Origin: Chrysophaeum taylorii
Taxonomy: Eukaryota; Sar; Pelagophyceae; Pelagomonadales; Pelagomonadaceae
DNA: 64,000 nucleotides
Direction of reading: 5' to 3'
Assembly (NCBI GenBank): GCA_029834535.1
Contig: JAQMWT010000388.1
Coordinates: 186,001-250,000, forward strand
Under the pieces are notes generated by a model, which was given only the letters and a program-made list of their open reading frames with translations, made no database searches and was not told the DNA's origin. Shown piece by piece: positions 19,756 through 29,403 of the stretch (position 1 is the first letter of the stretch; the number at the start of each line of letters is the position of its first letter). Both the position numbers and the translations under genes were made by a program.

Positions 19756-21099
19756 ATGGAGGTGCCAGTCGACGAGGTGCGAGGGGAAAAGAGCGAGAAG
19801 GACTTGGAGCCATTGCTGGAGTGCGGTCCGGTGTCTCGGGGGTCGAGGCAACGGGAATGGCTCGCCTTCAGCTTGACGTTCGGGTTGGTCGAAGGCGCGA
19901 TGGCAACGTCGATCACCTATGCGTCGACTTTTCTGGGAAGCGTGACGTCCGGCATGACGCTGGCCATCTACTACGGGTGCTACACGGCTTCGACCCTCGT
20001 GGTCGCCGAGGGTTACGTCGAAAAGTACGGATCGCGCGCAGCGCTTCTGGCGGGCTTTGGCGCGTACGTCGCGTTGCTGACGTCGTTCGTCCTCAACGCG
20101 CTCGCGCCCGGCGTGGGTTTTTTGCTCGTTGTCCTCGGGTCGATGGTCGGCGGCATCGGCGCCGGGTTGGTCTGGGTCGCGCAAACAATGCACTACGCCG
20201 CCTGCGCGCAACAGGAGACTAATTGGTACGCGACGCTGTTCGCGTCCGTATACGTCACGGTCGAGGCGCTCCTCAAGATCGGGATCGCGGGCATTTTGTA
20301 CTTTGGGTCGACCCAATACCTCGCCGTCATCACGCTTCTCGGAATCGCGATATCGGGCTATGTCGCGCTCGCGACGCTTCCGCTCGGCCTCGAAACTTTC
20401 CGACCGACGACGTCGACCGCTCCCCTCTTTCGATTCGACAACGCGACGCGCGTCGCGCGCGCCCACCTCGAGGAGCCCCTCGTCGCCTGCTTGGCGCCCT
20501 TTCCGCTGGCCTTTGGCTTCAGCTCTTCCTTCTTCACCGACTGGATGACCGTCAAGGTCTCCCGACGTCTCGGACACTGGGCGGTAGGCGTCGCGAGCGC
20601 TCTCACGACCGTTTCCGCCGGCGCGACCTCTCTCGCGCTCGTTGTTCCGACCAGACTCGCGGGCCTCGGAGCGGTGGCGACCATTGCGGTCTCCACCTAC
20701 GCGACCACCGCCCTTCTTATCGCCATTACCTCCGCCTCGGGCACTTTGTTCCAATGGCCGGAGCTCGTCTCGGCCTTTGCGCTCCAAGGAGCGAACAGAG
20801 CCATCTTCGAGAACAGCACCAAATACTACTACGCCGAGTCCTGCCGAACGAGCCCCTTCAGAGACCCCGCCCTCGCCTCGATATATTTCTATGTTGGCCT
20901 CGCTTCCTCGGTCAGCTTCGCCACCCTCGATACCGCGATCGTCGCTACCGCCGTCTTCGTCTTCTTCGGCTTCGCCCTCGCCATGCTCGGAGCCCACCTT
21001 GCCGCATCCCACTTCCGCTCTTCGAATCACCACCACCACCACCACAAGCCAACAACAAGAGAGGGTGCCCCCCTCCTTCTCGACACGCCCATGATATAG
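19756..21099 (+). CDS. UNC93-like major facilitator superfamily protein
   Basis: 447 aa with about 11-12 hydrophobic segments from residue 38 onwards. YYGCYTASTLVVAEGYVEKY and GSMVGGIGAGLVWVAQTMHY resemble the UNC93 branch of the MFS, in which the G-x-G-x-x-x-W-x-x-Q block is conserved. UNC93 proteins are ion-channel regulators or transporters; the substrate here is unknown. The C-terminus has six consecutive His and an acidic/hydrophobic dileucine-like tail. The ATG at 19756 is chosen because the more upstream frame opens with a non-ATG codon. It follows ABCF2 by 130 bp on the same strand. Confidence 0.7.
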   Translation: MEVPVDEVRGEKSEKDLEPLLECGPVSRGSRQREWLAFSLTFGLVEGAMATSITYASTFLGSVTSGMTLAIYYGCYTASTLVVAEGYVEKYGSRAALLAGFGAYVALLTSFVLNALAPGVGFLLVVLGSMVGGIGAGLVWVAQTMHYAACAQQETNWYATLFASVYVTVEALLKIGIAGILYFGSTQYLAVITLLGIAISGYVALATLPLGLETFRPTTSTAPLFRFDNATRVARAHLEEPLVACLAPFPLAFGFSSSFFTDWMTVKVSRRLGHWAVGVASALTTVSAGATSLALVVPTRLAGLGAVATIAVSTYATTALLIAITSASGTLFQWPELVSAFALQGANRAIFENSTKYYYAESCRTSPFRDPALASIYFYVGLASSVSFATLDTAIVATAVFVFFGFALAMLGAHLAASHFRSSNHHHHHHKPTTREGAPLLLDTPMI

Positions 21100-22228
21100 C
21101 CGCCGCCGCCGCCGATTATTGATTCCCTTATTATTATTATTATTATTATTACTTATGAGCACATTACTACTTTCACAAAATCGCACGCACGATATACCCC
21201 CTTCCACTTTCATCGATCGCGATCTCGCCCTTGCATCTGATTCTACCCCGCGCGCATATTTAAGTAATGGGGGATCGCCAACGACGCGTGGCAACGTTCG
21301 CCCGGGCACGCTGTAGTACCCTCAGGGCTCCATGATGTCGCCGCCGCCGCCGCCGCCTCCCTCGAGAAGCGAGCCATGGAGCCCAGGCCGCCCGCGCCCA
21401 GCAGGACGTCGCGCTTCGTCCGGCGGCAGCATGTTGCGTGCGACCTGCGGGCGGGACCCCTCTCTCTCTTCGCCTGCCCCGCGGCTCGGCGATGACCTCG
21501 GGCTAGTACAAGCTTATTCGAGGATACCCCCACGATGGTCCAGGAAAAAAATAACCGCCCCCCCCGCCCGCAGCCCCAGGCCCAGCCTGTGAGAGGGTCG
21601 AACGAGGCGTCGAACGGAGCCTCAAGCCACCCGGGGGGAGCGCATTTGCGATTTCTAGCTGCTGTGACCATATCATGAAATCTGGTTTCGACATAAAAAT
21701 CGTCCATGCTGCTGAGGCTTGGACCTCCGATCGGGAGCCCCCGACCGAGGGTTCATTGTGCTGAAGAGGAGAGCGCGCCAAGTGCCGGCCTTTTTTTCCT
21801 GTAGTCCGCCAAAGTTAAATCGCGTTAAACTACTTGGAATATACCAGCCTTTGGTTGAAAATCTAGCCCTCTCGAAGAGACTCCGTTGTCGCTAGCTCAG
21901 TTCTTCCGTATGTTCGAGACTAAACGGATAACGTAAACGGGAAGTTCAATATGAGTCTGGCCACATGGGTGGCGCTACGAAGGTGGCGTAATCGATTTCA
22001 ATCAAGCTGATCGCGATACTTGCGTCGTCGCTCTTACACGCTGTGATGGCCTCGGGAGAGTACAACTTCACGCGCACGCTCCTGCACGGTTTGTATGAGG
22101 CCTCCGGAGACGGGCCGCCGATCCCAGGGATCGGGCGGTAGAGCGATGATCAACAGGCAAGCCTCGCGGGCAAGTTCTTCGTCATCATTGACTAGTACGA
22201 GAAGAGGGTGGGAAAAGGCAAGGCGAAG
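21100..22228. other. Gene-poor repeat-bearing spacer
   Basis: It contains a TTA microsatellite (about 21128-21152), a (GCC)n run (about 21335-21357) and the dispersed repeat at 21403-21515. Several short ORFs lack recognisable domains. No RNA gene is supported. Together with 22754-23655 this is the largest gene-poor stretch in the first half of the window. Confidence 0.45.
21403..21515. repeat. Dispersed repeat, second copy of the 941-1020 sequence
   Basis: Shares CGTCCGGCGGCAGCATG, a GCGACCT.CGGGCGGG block and CTCTCTTCGCCTGCCCC with 941-1020, in the same orientation with scattered differences. Ends are not defined from two copies. Confidence 0.55.
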
Positions 22229-22753
22229 ATGGTTCGGAGCTCGACGCTGTACGACACAAAGGAGGACGCCGCTGCAGTGAGGGACGACTTTCGGCGCAAG
22301 CCTGCGGGCGCGCCGGTTGCCTCGGAGGAGACGGCGAAGAGACCGCCGAAGTTGGTGGCCGCGTCGTCGCCGCCGCTGAAGAAGGCCAAGTTCGCGCCGG
22401 CCTTTCTGGGACCGAAACGGGGCGCTCGTCGTGCCGTCGGAGACAGCTCACTGGGCCGGCCTCTCCAGAACAAGAAGCGCAAGGCTGAGTTCATCGACTC
22501 AAAGCGCGCCGAGGATCTCGCCAAGTGCTTGCAGCGCGCCCAGAGAAAGCGGAAGACGAGGCACTTTTCGAGGAACATGGCGTACGTTTCATGCGGTACT
22601 CGCGGACAGCCCGCGGGTACAAGCTCATCTACCGCGCCGAGAATATATGGAGGCAAAGACGAGACCGCCCATTTTTCTCGCGATCGAAACCCAGCGCCAC
22701 GCCCAGAAGCTCAAGCGGACTGCCGGAACCCATCGCACCATCCCCCAGTCTGA
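22229..22753 (+). CDS. Hypothetical basic protein, possibly degraded
   Basis: 174 aa, Lys/Arg/Ala/Pro-rich, with nuclear-localisation-like clusters (KKAKFAP, NKKRKAEF, RKRKTR) up to about residue 115. After that the frame looks like noise. A different frame over 22540-22650 reads GVRFMRYSRTARGYKLIYRA, faintly like the G(Y/F)S...KGYRL block near the C-terminus of Ty1/copia integrases. A frameshifted gene or a retroelement scrap is possible. It lies in repeat-rich surroundings and could be spurious. Confidence 0.25.
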   Translation: MVRSSTLYDTKEDAAAVRDDFRRKPAGAPVASEETAKRPPKLVAASSPPLKKAKFAPAFLGPKRGARRAVGDSSLGRPLQNKKRKAEFIDSKRAEDLAKCLQRAQRKRKTRHFSRNMAYVSCGTRGQPAGTSSSTAPRIYGGKDETAHFSRDRNPAPRPEAQADCRNPSHHPPV

Positions 22754-23655
22754 ACTGCAGCGCGCGAACAACAGCGCCATGGACTCTATTACTGAATAAA
22801 TTCGTAGTAGACCGCTCGACAGTGTTGCGATAGGTCCGAGAGGGTACCCCGCACACTTCAGAGCCGAGTCCGCGTCGAAATCCGGGGGTCTCGTCTCGGG
22901 CCATTTTATCCGTACCGCGGGCGACCGAAGGCAGAAATCTTGAGCCTCAATGGACGAAAAGAGGGCTCACGTCGCTCTGCCGGGCCGCCCGAGACCACTT
23001 GTCCCTTCACGGACTGCGCTAGGGGACGTTTCGGCGGGTGTGGCCGGGCGACACGCGGGTTTCGGTCGGCGCGATTTTTTTTTTCTGCGAACCACTGAAA
23101 GCGGGTTTATGGTCGAATAAGCTTGTAGTACATCGCAAAAGGTGAGGGTAGGAATGCCGGTCCTGGTGTGTGCGAGTGCCCGGGGCTATATATACCCCTG
23201 TGCTTCCCCATCATAGTGAAACGTGAACATCTGGGGCGAGTCAAGCATGTATGCGAGACGGTGGGGACCCAGCAGACGACGACGCCATCTGCTTAAGATG
23301 AACATCTGCGTCGGAGATGAACATCCGGTCCTGGTAAGTGAAAGCGCCCAGATGAGGGGGGTCTAGTGTGTGTGCTAGACGATGGGGCTCCAGCAGTTGG
23401 CGATGGCAACTGCTTCGAAGGCACTCACACACTCCTTGCGGCGCAGCGGTGAGGCGGACTCGAACGCGCGATCCACCTCGAGCGCTTTAAGGGCCCATAA
23501 CCAAAAGGTGAGGGTAGGAATGCCGGTCCTGGTGTGTGCGAGTGCCCGGGGCTGTGTATACCCCTGTGCATCGGGCCTTTCGCACCGCGCTCCCTTTCAC
23601 GACAAATAAATTGGCAGCCGACCTTGACACAAACCCTCGCGAGGCTTCTGTCTTC
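22754..23655. other. Repeat-bearing spacer upstream of the family X polymerase
   Basis: No supported gene. A ~69-bp direct repeat (23137-23205 and 23504-23572, starting AAAAGGTGAGGGTAGGAATG) contains in its first copy a TATATATA sequence that reads TGTGTATA in the second. Between the copies are two diverged ~75-bp stretches sharing CAGATG/AACATC and GGGG-CCAGCAG motifs. An initiator-tRNA-like fragment was examined and rejected. Confidence 0.45.
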
Positions 23656-25416
23656 ATGCCGAAGCGAAGCCGGAAGGACACGGATCCGGCCGCCAAGGAG
23701 TTGTTCAAGGGGACGGGCATCGTCGTCGTCGTGAAGGAGAAGTCCCCTGTTCAAGCCGCGACATGGCGCCGGCGACTGGGGGAGGCGTTGCAGGGCGTGT
23801 TCACCGCAAGCGAGGTCTACGAGAGCATGGCGGTGGACGAGAAGACGACGCACGTCGTGTGCGCGGTCGAGTGGGAGGAGGCATTGGCCGAGCACATCGA
23901 TACCTTGATAGGGTCGAGGACCGTGGCGGTCGTCGCGGGGGAGTGGCTGTACCAGGCTATCGGACGGCACGCGTTTCCCGTCGAGAGCGACCATCGGTGG
24001 AAAAGCTCTCCGAACCGCCGGAAGCGCGAGGGTGCGGCGACGGCGCGATTTTCCGACGACGACGACGACGACGACGAGGAGGAGGTGGTTGTTTTTGCCA
24101 AGTACGCGTGCATGCGCGCGACGACGGTCGAGGGAAACGTGAACTCGCGCATCACCGGGTACCTGTGCGAGCTCGGGAGCTGGTGGGAGTTTGGGATTCT
24201 GGACGCGGACGAGGAAGGACCGTACCGAGCGCGCGTCGCGATCTTGTGCAAAATCGTGTCGCTCCTCAAAGTATGGCCCGTCGAGCTGACGCCGCAGACG
24301 TGGTCGACCGAGCGTCGCAAGCTCGCCAAGCAATACCACGTCGACGAGAGGTCGACGTCGAAGAACGGCGGCTGGCTCGTGTTGCTCGACGCCCTCGTGG
24401 CTGGGAAAGAGCCGACGAGGCCAGACACCGTCGAAAAATGGTCGGCGGATCCCAGGCGTCGCGCGGTGCGCGGGATGCGTCTCCTCAAGTGCGGCATCGG
24501 ACGAGAGGAGGCGCGCCGGCTCGAGGATCGCGGCGTCTCGGGCGGCGAGGACCTCGTCGCGCGTCGAGACGATCCAGACCTCGACGTCCCAGAGAACGTG
24601 CAGCGCGCGCTACGTCTTGCTCTCGTCGGCCCTTCGGCGCGACCGATGGACGAGACGGAGACCTTGGCGTTCGTCGGCGCGCTTTTGGCCGCCGCCGCGG
24701 CCGCGAGCCTCAAAGCCGAAATCGTGGGCTCCTACCGCCGCGGCAAGATCGGCGGCCACGACCTCGACATCCTCCTCGCGCCCCAATGCGACCCGTCGGT
24801 CGACACCGACCGAGTTCCGCCGCAGAGAGAAATAAGAGACGCGCACTTCGATGATTTTTTTGCGACCCTCGCGCTTAGTAGTCCCCTCGGAGTCCAAGAA
24901 GAGCTCCGGGGCATTGGCCACGGCAAGGTCAAGCACAGCAAGCGCGACGACCGCCTCATAGTCAGACACGTCGTCTTCCGATCGCTCGCGGTTCCCGGCG
25001 CCTTCCGCCACGTCGACGTAGTCCTCGCGCCCCCTTCCATCTGGGCCCACGCGCTCCTCGGCTGGTCGGGCTCCCGAAATTTCCAGCGCTCCATCCGCGA
25101 GTTCACCAGCCACTGCCATGACCACAACTGGCGCGACACCAAGGGCATCGAGATCAAAGGCAAACGCGGCTGGAACCTCGACGCCAACGGCGAGCGCACC
25201 TTCCCGGCCGTCGAGGGTCGCGCCCTCGACCTCCGCCGCCGCGAGCACTGGCACTGGTCTCAGGCTGGGCTCTTCATCGTCAGCGGCTCAACGACCTCCA
25301 AGGACCGCCCCATCCTCCACCTCTACGAGGAAGACAACGCCCATTTCCAGAAGGAAGCGGACATCTTCCACTTTTTTGGCCTCGATTACCGCGCGCCCCG
25401 CGAGCGCTGCGCCTGA
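23656..25416 (+). CDS. Family X DNA polymerase (lambda/mu/TdT-like) with BRCT domain
   Basis: 586 aa. A short basic N-terminus (MPKRSRKD) is followed by a BRCT domain at about 18-115, an Asp/Glu run, then an 8-kDa/fingers-like helical region and the polymerase X palm. The nucleotidyltransferase signature GSYRRGKIGGHDLD spans 358-371, with metal-binding D369 and D371 and the third Asp at D454 (RHVDVVL). GWSGSRNFQRSIREF matches the GWTGS.x.FN.x.LR block, and FFGLDYRAPRERCA is the canonical C-terminal PYxxPxxR segment in variant form. BRCT-bearing members fill gaps in base excision repair and non-homologous end joining in the nucleus. The frame is open for 40 codons upstream; the start is placed at the ATG before the NLS-like stretch. 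Confidence 0.87.
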   Translation: MPKRSRKDTDPAAKELFKGTGIVVVVKEKSPVQAATWRRRLGEALQGVFTASEVYESMAVDEKTTHVVCAVEWEEALAEHIDTLIGSRTVAVVAGEWLYQAIGRHAFPVESDHRWKSSPNRRKREGAATARFSDDDDDDDEEEVVVFAKYACMRATTVEGNVNSRITGYLCELGSWWEFGILDADEEGPYRARVAILCKIVSLLKVWPVELTPQTWSTERRKLAKQYHVDERSTSKNGGWLVLLDALVAGKEPTRPDTVEKWSADPRRRAVRGMRLLKCGIGREEARRLEDRGVSGGEDLVARRDDPDLDVPENVQRALRLALVGPSARPMDETETLAFVGALLAAAAAASLKAEIVGSYRRGKIGGHDLDILLAPQCDPSVDTDRVPPQREIRDAHFDDFFATLALSSPLGVQEELRGIGHGKVKHSKRDDRLIVRHVVFRSLAVPGAFRHVDVVLAPPSIWAHALLGWSGSRNFQRSIREFTSHCHDHNWRDTKGIEIKGKRGWNLDANGERTFPAVEGRALDLRRREHWHWSQAGLFIVSGSTTSKDRPILHLYEEDNAHFQKEADIFHFFGLDYRAPRERCA

Positions 25417-26086
25417 CAATTGACTGACTTCCCCTCCCCACCCCCGGGTGCGATCTGGGCTTTGGACAGTTTCATGATTGCCTAGGGGAGGTTGCTTGTT
25501 TTTTGAATGTCCTTCTCTCGTGCATTCATTTTTTCCCTTCGAGAACAACGGCCGGCGTCACAACATGGAAAAAAATCTTCTTGAAACAAGCAAGCAAGCG
25601 ATGGTGATTAAATTTTGGGGTAGGAGGGGAAAATGTTGGTTTTCCTTTGCGACGAGTGTAGGTTTTCCTTTGCGACGAATGTCGGTTTTCCTTTGCGACG
25701 AATGTCGGTTTTCCTTTGCGACGAATGTTGGTTTTCCTTTGCGACGAATGTTGGTTTTCCTTTGCGACGAGTGTTGGTTTTCCTTTGCGACGAATGTGGG
25801 TCCGTTCCTCCTCCTCCTCCTGCTGCTGCTCACTTGGCTTCCCATGTGCCCCCCCCAATACAATACATACGAACGACCGACGCTTTCGAACGGCCGGTCC
25901 GCCTCTTAAAATATTGAAATTTGCATAAGGAGCTAGCTGTACACCCCGCACTTCTTCCCTTCTAAGCATGTGCACAGTCGACTGGTGGGAGGTGCCTTGA
26001 GGGAGGCACCCCAACCGGAAGGTAAATAATCAGGGTGGGTATGGAGATAATATTGAGCGCCGCACGAGCCGACGGCGGGCCGTGAC
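25417..26086. other. Intergenic with minisatellite
   Basis: Convergent spacer between the polymerase X stop and the end of the polytopic membrane protein gene. Apart from the 23-bp tandem array it contains no supported gene. ORFs across the array only reflect the repeat. Confidence 0.5.
25637..25797. repeat. 23-bp minisatellite, seven copies
   Basis: Seven head-to-tail copies of TGGTTTTCCTTTGCGACGAA followed by TGT, differing mainly at the first base and at one A/G position. The unit is not a multiple of three, so all frames stay open in both directions without coding for anything. Confidence 0.9.
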
Positions 26087-27412
26087 CTAGATTTTCTTAA
26101 TGCCCACGATCCTCGCCGACCCGGGAGGTGGCTGAGGTCGGGGTGGTGAAGACTCGCCCAGGAGCGTCGAGCCTTCCGGGTATACCATTTCTTCGTCGTT
26201 TGGAAAATCGCTCGCGACGCTGCTTTGAGTCATAAATAAGTGTCTCTTCGAATGCTGCATTCGCTTGCTTTCATCGAAAACGGCGTCACCATCGAGGACT
26301 CCAGCATGATGAGCTTCCTCGTCTACCGTCAAAGTTTTGACGCTCGGTCGCACATTTAGTTCGCCGGGATGGCGGCGCGCGCAGCAACAACGAATCTGGC
26401 GGCGAGCGCAACAGCGAATGCGATGCCGAATGATACGCTGCCGAAGCAAACGGACGATTTCAAGGACGCTCATGATGAAACATCCGAGAGCAGTGATCTC
26501 CCACTCGCGACGCGAGAAAACGGTGGCCGTGGTGACGGAAAGTTGTACCGCCTCCCGACAGGCGAAGGCGACGACGGAGAACATCGCGACCGTGCGGCTC
26601 GGAAAGCCATCTCCTCGCTCGAGGGATGCGCGGTCGAGCACCCACGGTAACGCAGGAGTCAACTCGGTGTCGAAAAACACGAGATAGTTTATTGCAGCGT
26701 GGACTCGTCGGTAACGGACGTACGTGTCCTTATCGATGCTGTACGCCGCGTAGACGTAAATCAGGTAGTACGCGAAGGTGACCGTCAGGTTTCCAATCCA
26801 AGTCAACATTGTCGAGAGCCACGCCAGAGTATAACGCTTGGTCACCCAAAGCTCGATAGTAAATATCATATTGCTGATCAACGTGAGTATCGTCAACGCG
26901 ACCATCATCCACTTCTGCCTTATCCCGATGGCAAACCCGGCCACGTGAAGTCCCAGATCGCCACCATCTGTCGCGACGCAACATTGCATAATTACCATGA
27001 GCGTCGCACTCGCTGTGATGAGCGTGGCATAGATGCCCGCGTACCACTTGTCGCGTTCTTTGTCGGTCACGTCCGTGAACTCCTCGTCGCGAAACAGTCC
27101 TTCCCGCTCTTCCTCCTCCGCTGCGTCTTCCTCGACCACGAGGACCGCGGGATCGTCGATCACGGGGTCGTCTTCTTCTTCTTCTTCTTCTTCTTCTTCG
27201 GTCACGTCGTACGAGTACGAGAAGGACTGTTGGAGGCGCCGCTCGAGCAGCAGCTTCGCCCGGTCGAGCTCTCGTTCGAGCTCGTGGTAGAGCTCGTTGT
27301 CGCCGCCACTCACTGGATTAAAAAACGAGTCAGCATCCCAAAACGACGACTGTGTCAGTGCGCTTGGGAGAGCGAGGACCACGCAGGCAATCCGAAACTC
27401 GCAGCCACGCAT
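26087..27412 (-). CDS. Polytopic membrane protein with signal peptide, unknown
   Basis: 441 aa. A signal peptide (IACVVLALPSALTQ) is followed by a charged extracytoplasmic segment with nine consecutive Glu. From about residue 120 there are five or six hydrophobic helices (WYAGIYATLITASATLMVIM, WMMVALTILTLISNMIFTIE, YTLAWLSTMLTWIGNLTVTF and others), then a Cys/Arg-rich patch (RCCARRQIRCCCARR) and a polar tail. I do not recognise the family. A dense Cys/Arg patch next to the last helix could be a palmitoylation site (inference). It is divergent from the BCS1-like gene, 344 bp apart. Confidence 0.65.
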   Translation of the reverse strand: MRGCEFRIACVVLALPSALTQSSFWDADSFFNPVSGGDNELYHELERELDRAKLLLERRLQQSFSYSYDVTEEEEEEEEEDDPVIDDPAVLVVEEDAAEEEEREGLFRDEEFTDVTDKERDKWYAGIYATLITASATLMVIMQCCVATDGGDLGLHVAGFAIGIRQKWMMVALTILTLISNMIFTIELWVTKRYTLAWLSTMLTWIGNLTVTFAYYLIYVYAAYSIDKDTYVRYRRVHAAINYLVFFDTELTPALPWVLDRASLERGDGFPSRTVAMFSVVAFACREAVQLSVTTATVFSRREWEITALGCFIMSVLEIVRLLRQRIIRHRIRCCARRQIRCCCARRHPGELNVRPSVKTLTVDEEAHHAGVLDGDAVFDESKRMQHSKRHLFMTQSSVASDFPNDEEMVYPEGSTLLGESSPPRPQPPPGSARIVGIKKI

Positions 27413-27756
27413 CGACGATCCAAAAAATTATGATGCGGAAGCGATAATTTTATTGGTTGAAGCATCTTCCCGGAACCCTTCGGGAAGTTGGATAGCTCCT
27501 TTTCTCCGGATATCTGACGGATAATAATAAGGGTAAGGACTACCTGCTACTACTACTACTTGCAGAATAAATAAAAAAACTCTTTGTCGGCGGCATCGCG
27601 TTTGCTGCATTTTCGGTGGTGGTAGGACTGCTGTTGTTGTTAGCGATCGCGTTGTCGGATCGCCCACGCATTGCACTTTTTCTCCTTCGCGTCGTAACCG
27701 CCACCTTTCTTGATATCAGAAGACATCCCGAAAGAGCGTCGCTTCTCACGGCTAAA

Positions 27757-29235
27757 ATGTACTACTCGCACTGTCCCTTCGATCCTCGCGAGGTTGAAGA
27801 ACTCATCGGAGAGGACGTGTCGGCGTACGAGTACGCCGAAATTCCGTCAAACGAATGTAAATTGACGTCTCTTGTGCTTGCTTACGTCGCGAACAAATCG
27901 AGCAACAACGCGCGCCGCTCCTACGCCATCGCGCAAACCAACAAGGACAACGATTCGGACGACGACGAGGACATGGGTTCGGAGGACGACGAGTGGCACA
28001 CGCCCGCCGCCGAGGACGAGTGCTCGAGGACTAAAATATTGGCGGGGAAAGGGTGCTTCGCCGTCGACGACATGTTCGTGTTGTACCAGACCGTTGGGAA
28101 GCCGTGCGGAACGGATTGCGCCGTCGATCAGAAGCACGTGCTCCTCGTGTTCTGCCCTACTGCGAAGGGTGGCATCGCAACAATCCAAGCTTTCTGCACA
28201 CGACTGATCATCGACAGCGAGCGCGCCGATCCCAGGCGCTACAGCATCTACCGCTGGCATCTGGAACACAGATATTGGCGCCTCGACTCGCGCGTTCCCG
28301 TGCGGCCGATCGAGAGCATCGTGCTGCCGGCCGCGATGAAAAACAAGGTCCTTGGCGACGTGGAGGACTTCTTGTCTCCTGAGACGCGGGCCTTCTACCT
28401 CCGCCATGGAATCCCTTATCGACGTTCACTGTTGTTTTACGGCCAGCCGGGCGCCGGCAAGAGCTCTCTGATCGCCGGGCTCGCCGGCAAGTTTGGTCGA
28501 AACGTCTGCTACGTCTCGATCTGCGACGAAAAGATGTCGGATGACGCTCTCAAGGACGCGGTCAATCGAGTGCCCTCGCGATCAATTATCGTCCTCGAGG
28601 ACATTGATTCGCTCTTTGACAAGAAGCGCGGCAAGAAAAACGATACGCCCCTGACATTCTCCGGTCTCCTGAACGCACTTGACGGCATCGGAGCAGCGAT
28701 CGGCCAGTTGTTCGTCATGACCACCAACGAAGCCCATAATCTCGACGCCGCCCTTGTCCGCCATGGTCGTGTCGACCTCAGCGTCGAGTTCAATAGCTGT
28801 GTCCCCGAGCAAGCCGAACTGATGTTTGCCAACTTCTATCCGGACGCGCCCGAGCCGTACGCGCGAACCTTCGCAAAACGCTTGTTTGACCAGCTAGGGG
28901 AACGCGCCCTTTCCACCGCCGCGCTGCAGTCGTATTTCGTCAAATTCCGGGCTGCCGACGCTTGCCAGGCCCGAGACTCCACTACGGATCTTATCGCCGA
29001 TCTCGACGAACGCGCCGCTCGGGACCACCAGGCGTCTAATGACGGCCGCGACGACGAAGAAGATGCCGACGACAGTGACGATAACGACGGCGATGATGAT
29101 ATCGCAACGAATCGATCCCACATTGCGGCCGTCTGGCCGTACCTTGAGCGCCACGGCCCCGCTATCTTCAGCGCGGTACTCATCATGGTGCAACTTTTCT
29201 CTCGCCCCCGCTCATCCTACCGTGCGTCGTCGTAA
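27757..29235 (+). CDS. BCS1-type AAA ATPase
   Basis: 492 aa from the first ATG. A BCS1-like N-terminal region (about 60-200, interrupted by an Asp/Glu insert) ends in VRPIESIVLPAAMKNKVLGD, the segment before the AAA core. Walker A is GQPGAGKSS (229-237) and Walker B is IIVLEDID (about 279-286). TTNEAHNLDAALVRHGRVDL is the second region of homology with the arginine finger. BCS1 assembles Rieske protein into mitochondrial complex III, but many algal paralogues have other roles. The frame is open upstream of the ATG and encodes hydrophobic residues, so a 5' exon supplying a membrane anchor could be missing. A hydrophobic helix sits at the C-terminus. Confidence 0.75.
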   Translation: MYYSHCPFDPREVEELIGEDVSAYEYAEIPSNECKLTSLVLAYVANKSSNNARRSYAIAQTNKDNDSDDDEDMGSEDDEWHTPAAEDECSRTKILAGKGCFAVDDMFVLYQTVGKPCGTDCAVDQKHVLLVFCPTAKGGIATIQAFCTRLIIDSERADPRRYSIYRWHLEHRYWRLDSRVPVRPIESIVLPAAMKNKVLGDVEDFLSPETRAFYLRHGIPYRRSLLFYGQPGAGKSSLIAGLAGKFGRNVCYVSICDEKMSDDALKDAVNRVPSRSIIVLEDIDSLFDKKRGKKNDTPLTFSGLLNALDGIGAAIGQLFVMTTNEAHNLDAALVRHGRVDLSVEFNSCVPEQAELMFANFYPDAPEPYARTFAKRLFDQLGERALSTAALQSYFVKFRAADACQARDSTTDLIADLDERAARDHQASNDGRDDEEDADDSDDNDGDDDIATNRSHIAAVWPYLERHGPAIFSAVLIMVQLFSRPRSSYRASS

Positions 29236-29403
29236 GATGCGGACGACAAGATTCAATCAATCCGCGCAATCTCCACCACCGCGATTCACCCGTTTGATTC
29301 TACAACATCTCGGGCACCGCGCTCAAAGCAGACGTCGTGCTGCGGCACAGCAGGGTCTGCGTGTCGCCACACCCGATACCATCTTCTTTATAAAAAAGTA
29401 TTA

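Noticed and set aside
21880-21930. tRNA-like GCTAGCTCAGTTC followed by GTTCGAGAC
   Set aside because: Only about 20 nt separate the two boxes, with no room for an anticodon arm and no acceptor stem.
22525-22650. Ty1/copia integrase C-terminal fragment
   Set aside because: Only one short peptide resembles the G(Y/F)S..KGYRL block; no other retroelement domain or LTR is visible nearby.
23425-23515. Initiator-tRNA-like pieces (GGCGCAGCGG near 23440 and GGGCCCATAACC near 23492)
   Set aside because: The A-box-like and anticodon-loop-like pieces are too far apart, the B box is missing downstream and no acceptor stem pairs. At most it is a tRNA-derived scrap or chance.
25558-26014. ORFs through the 23-bp repeats, and a CRISPR-like look
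   Set aside because: Repeats are directly adjacent with no spacers, so not CRISPR; the ORFs exist only because the unit lacks stops in several frames. The sequence is eukaryotic.
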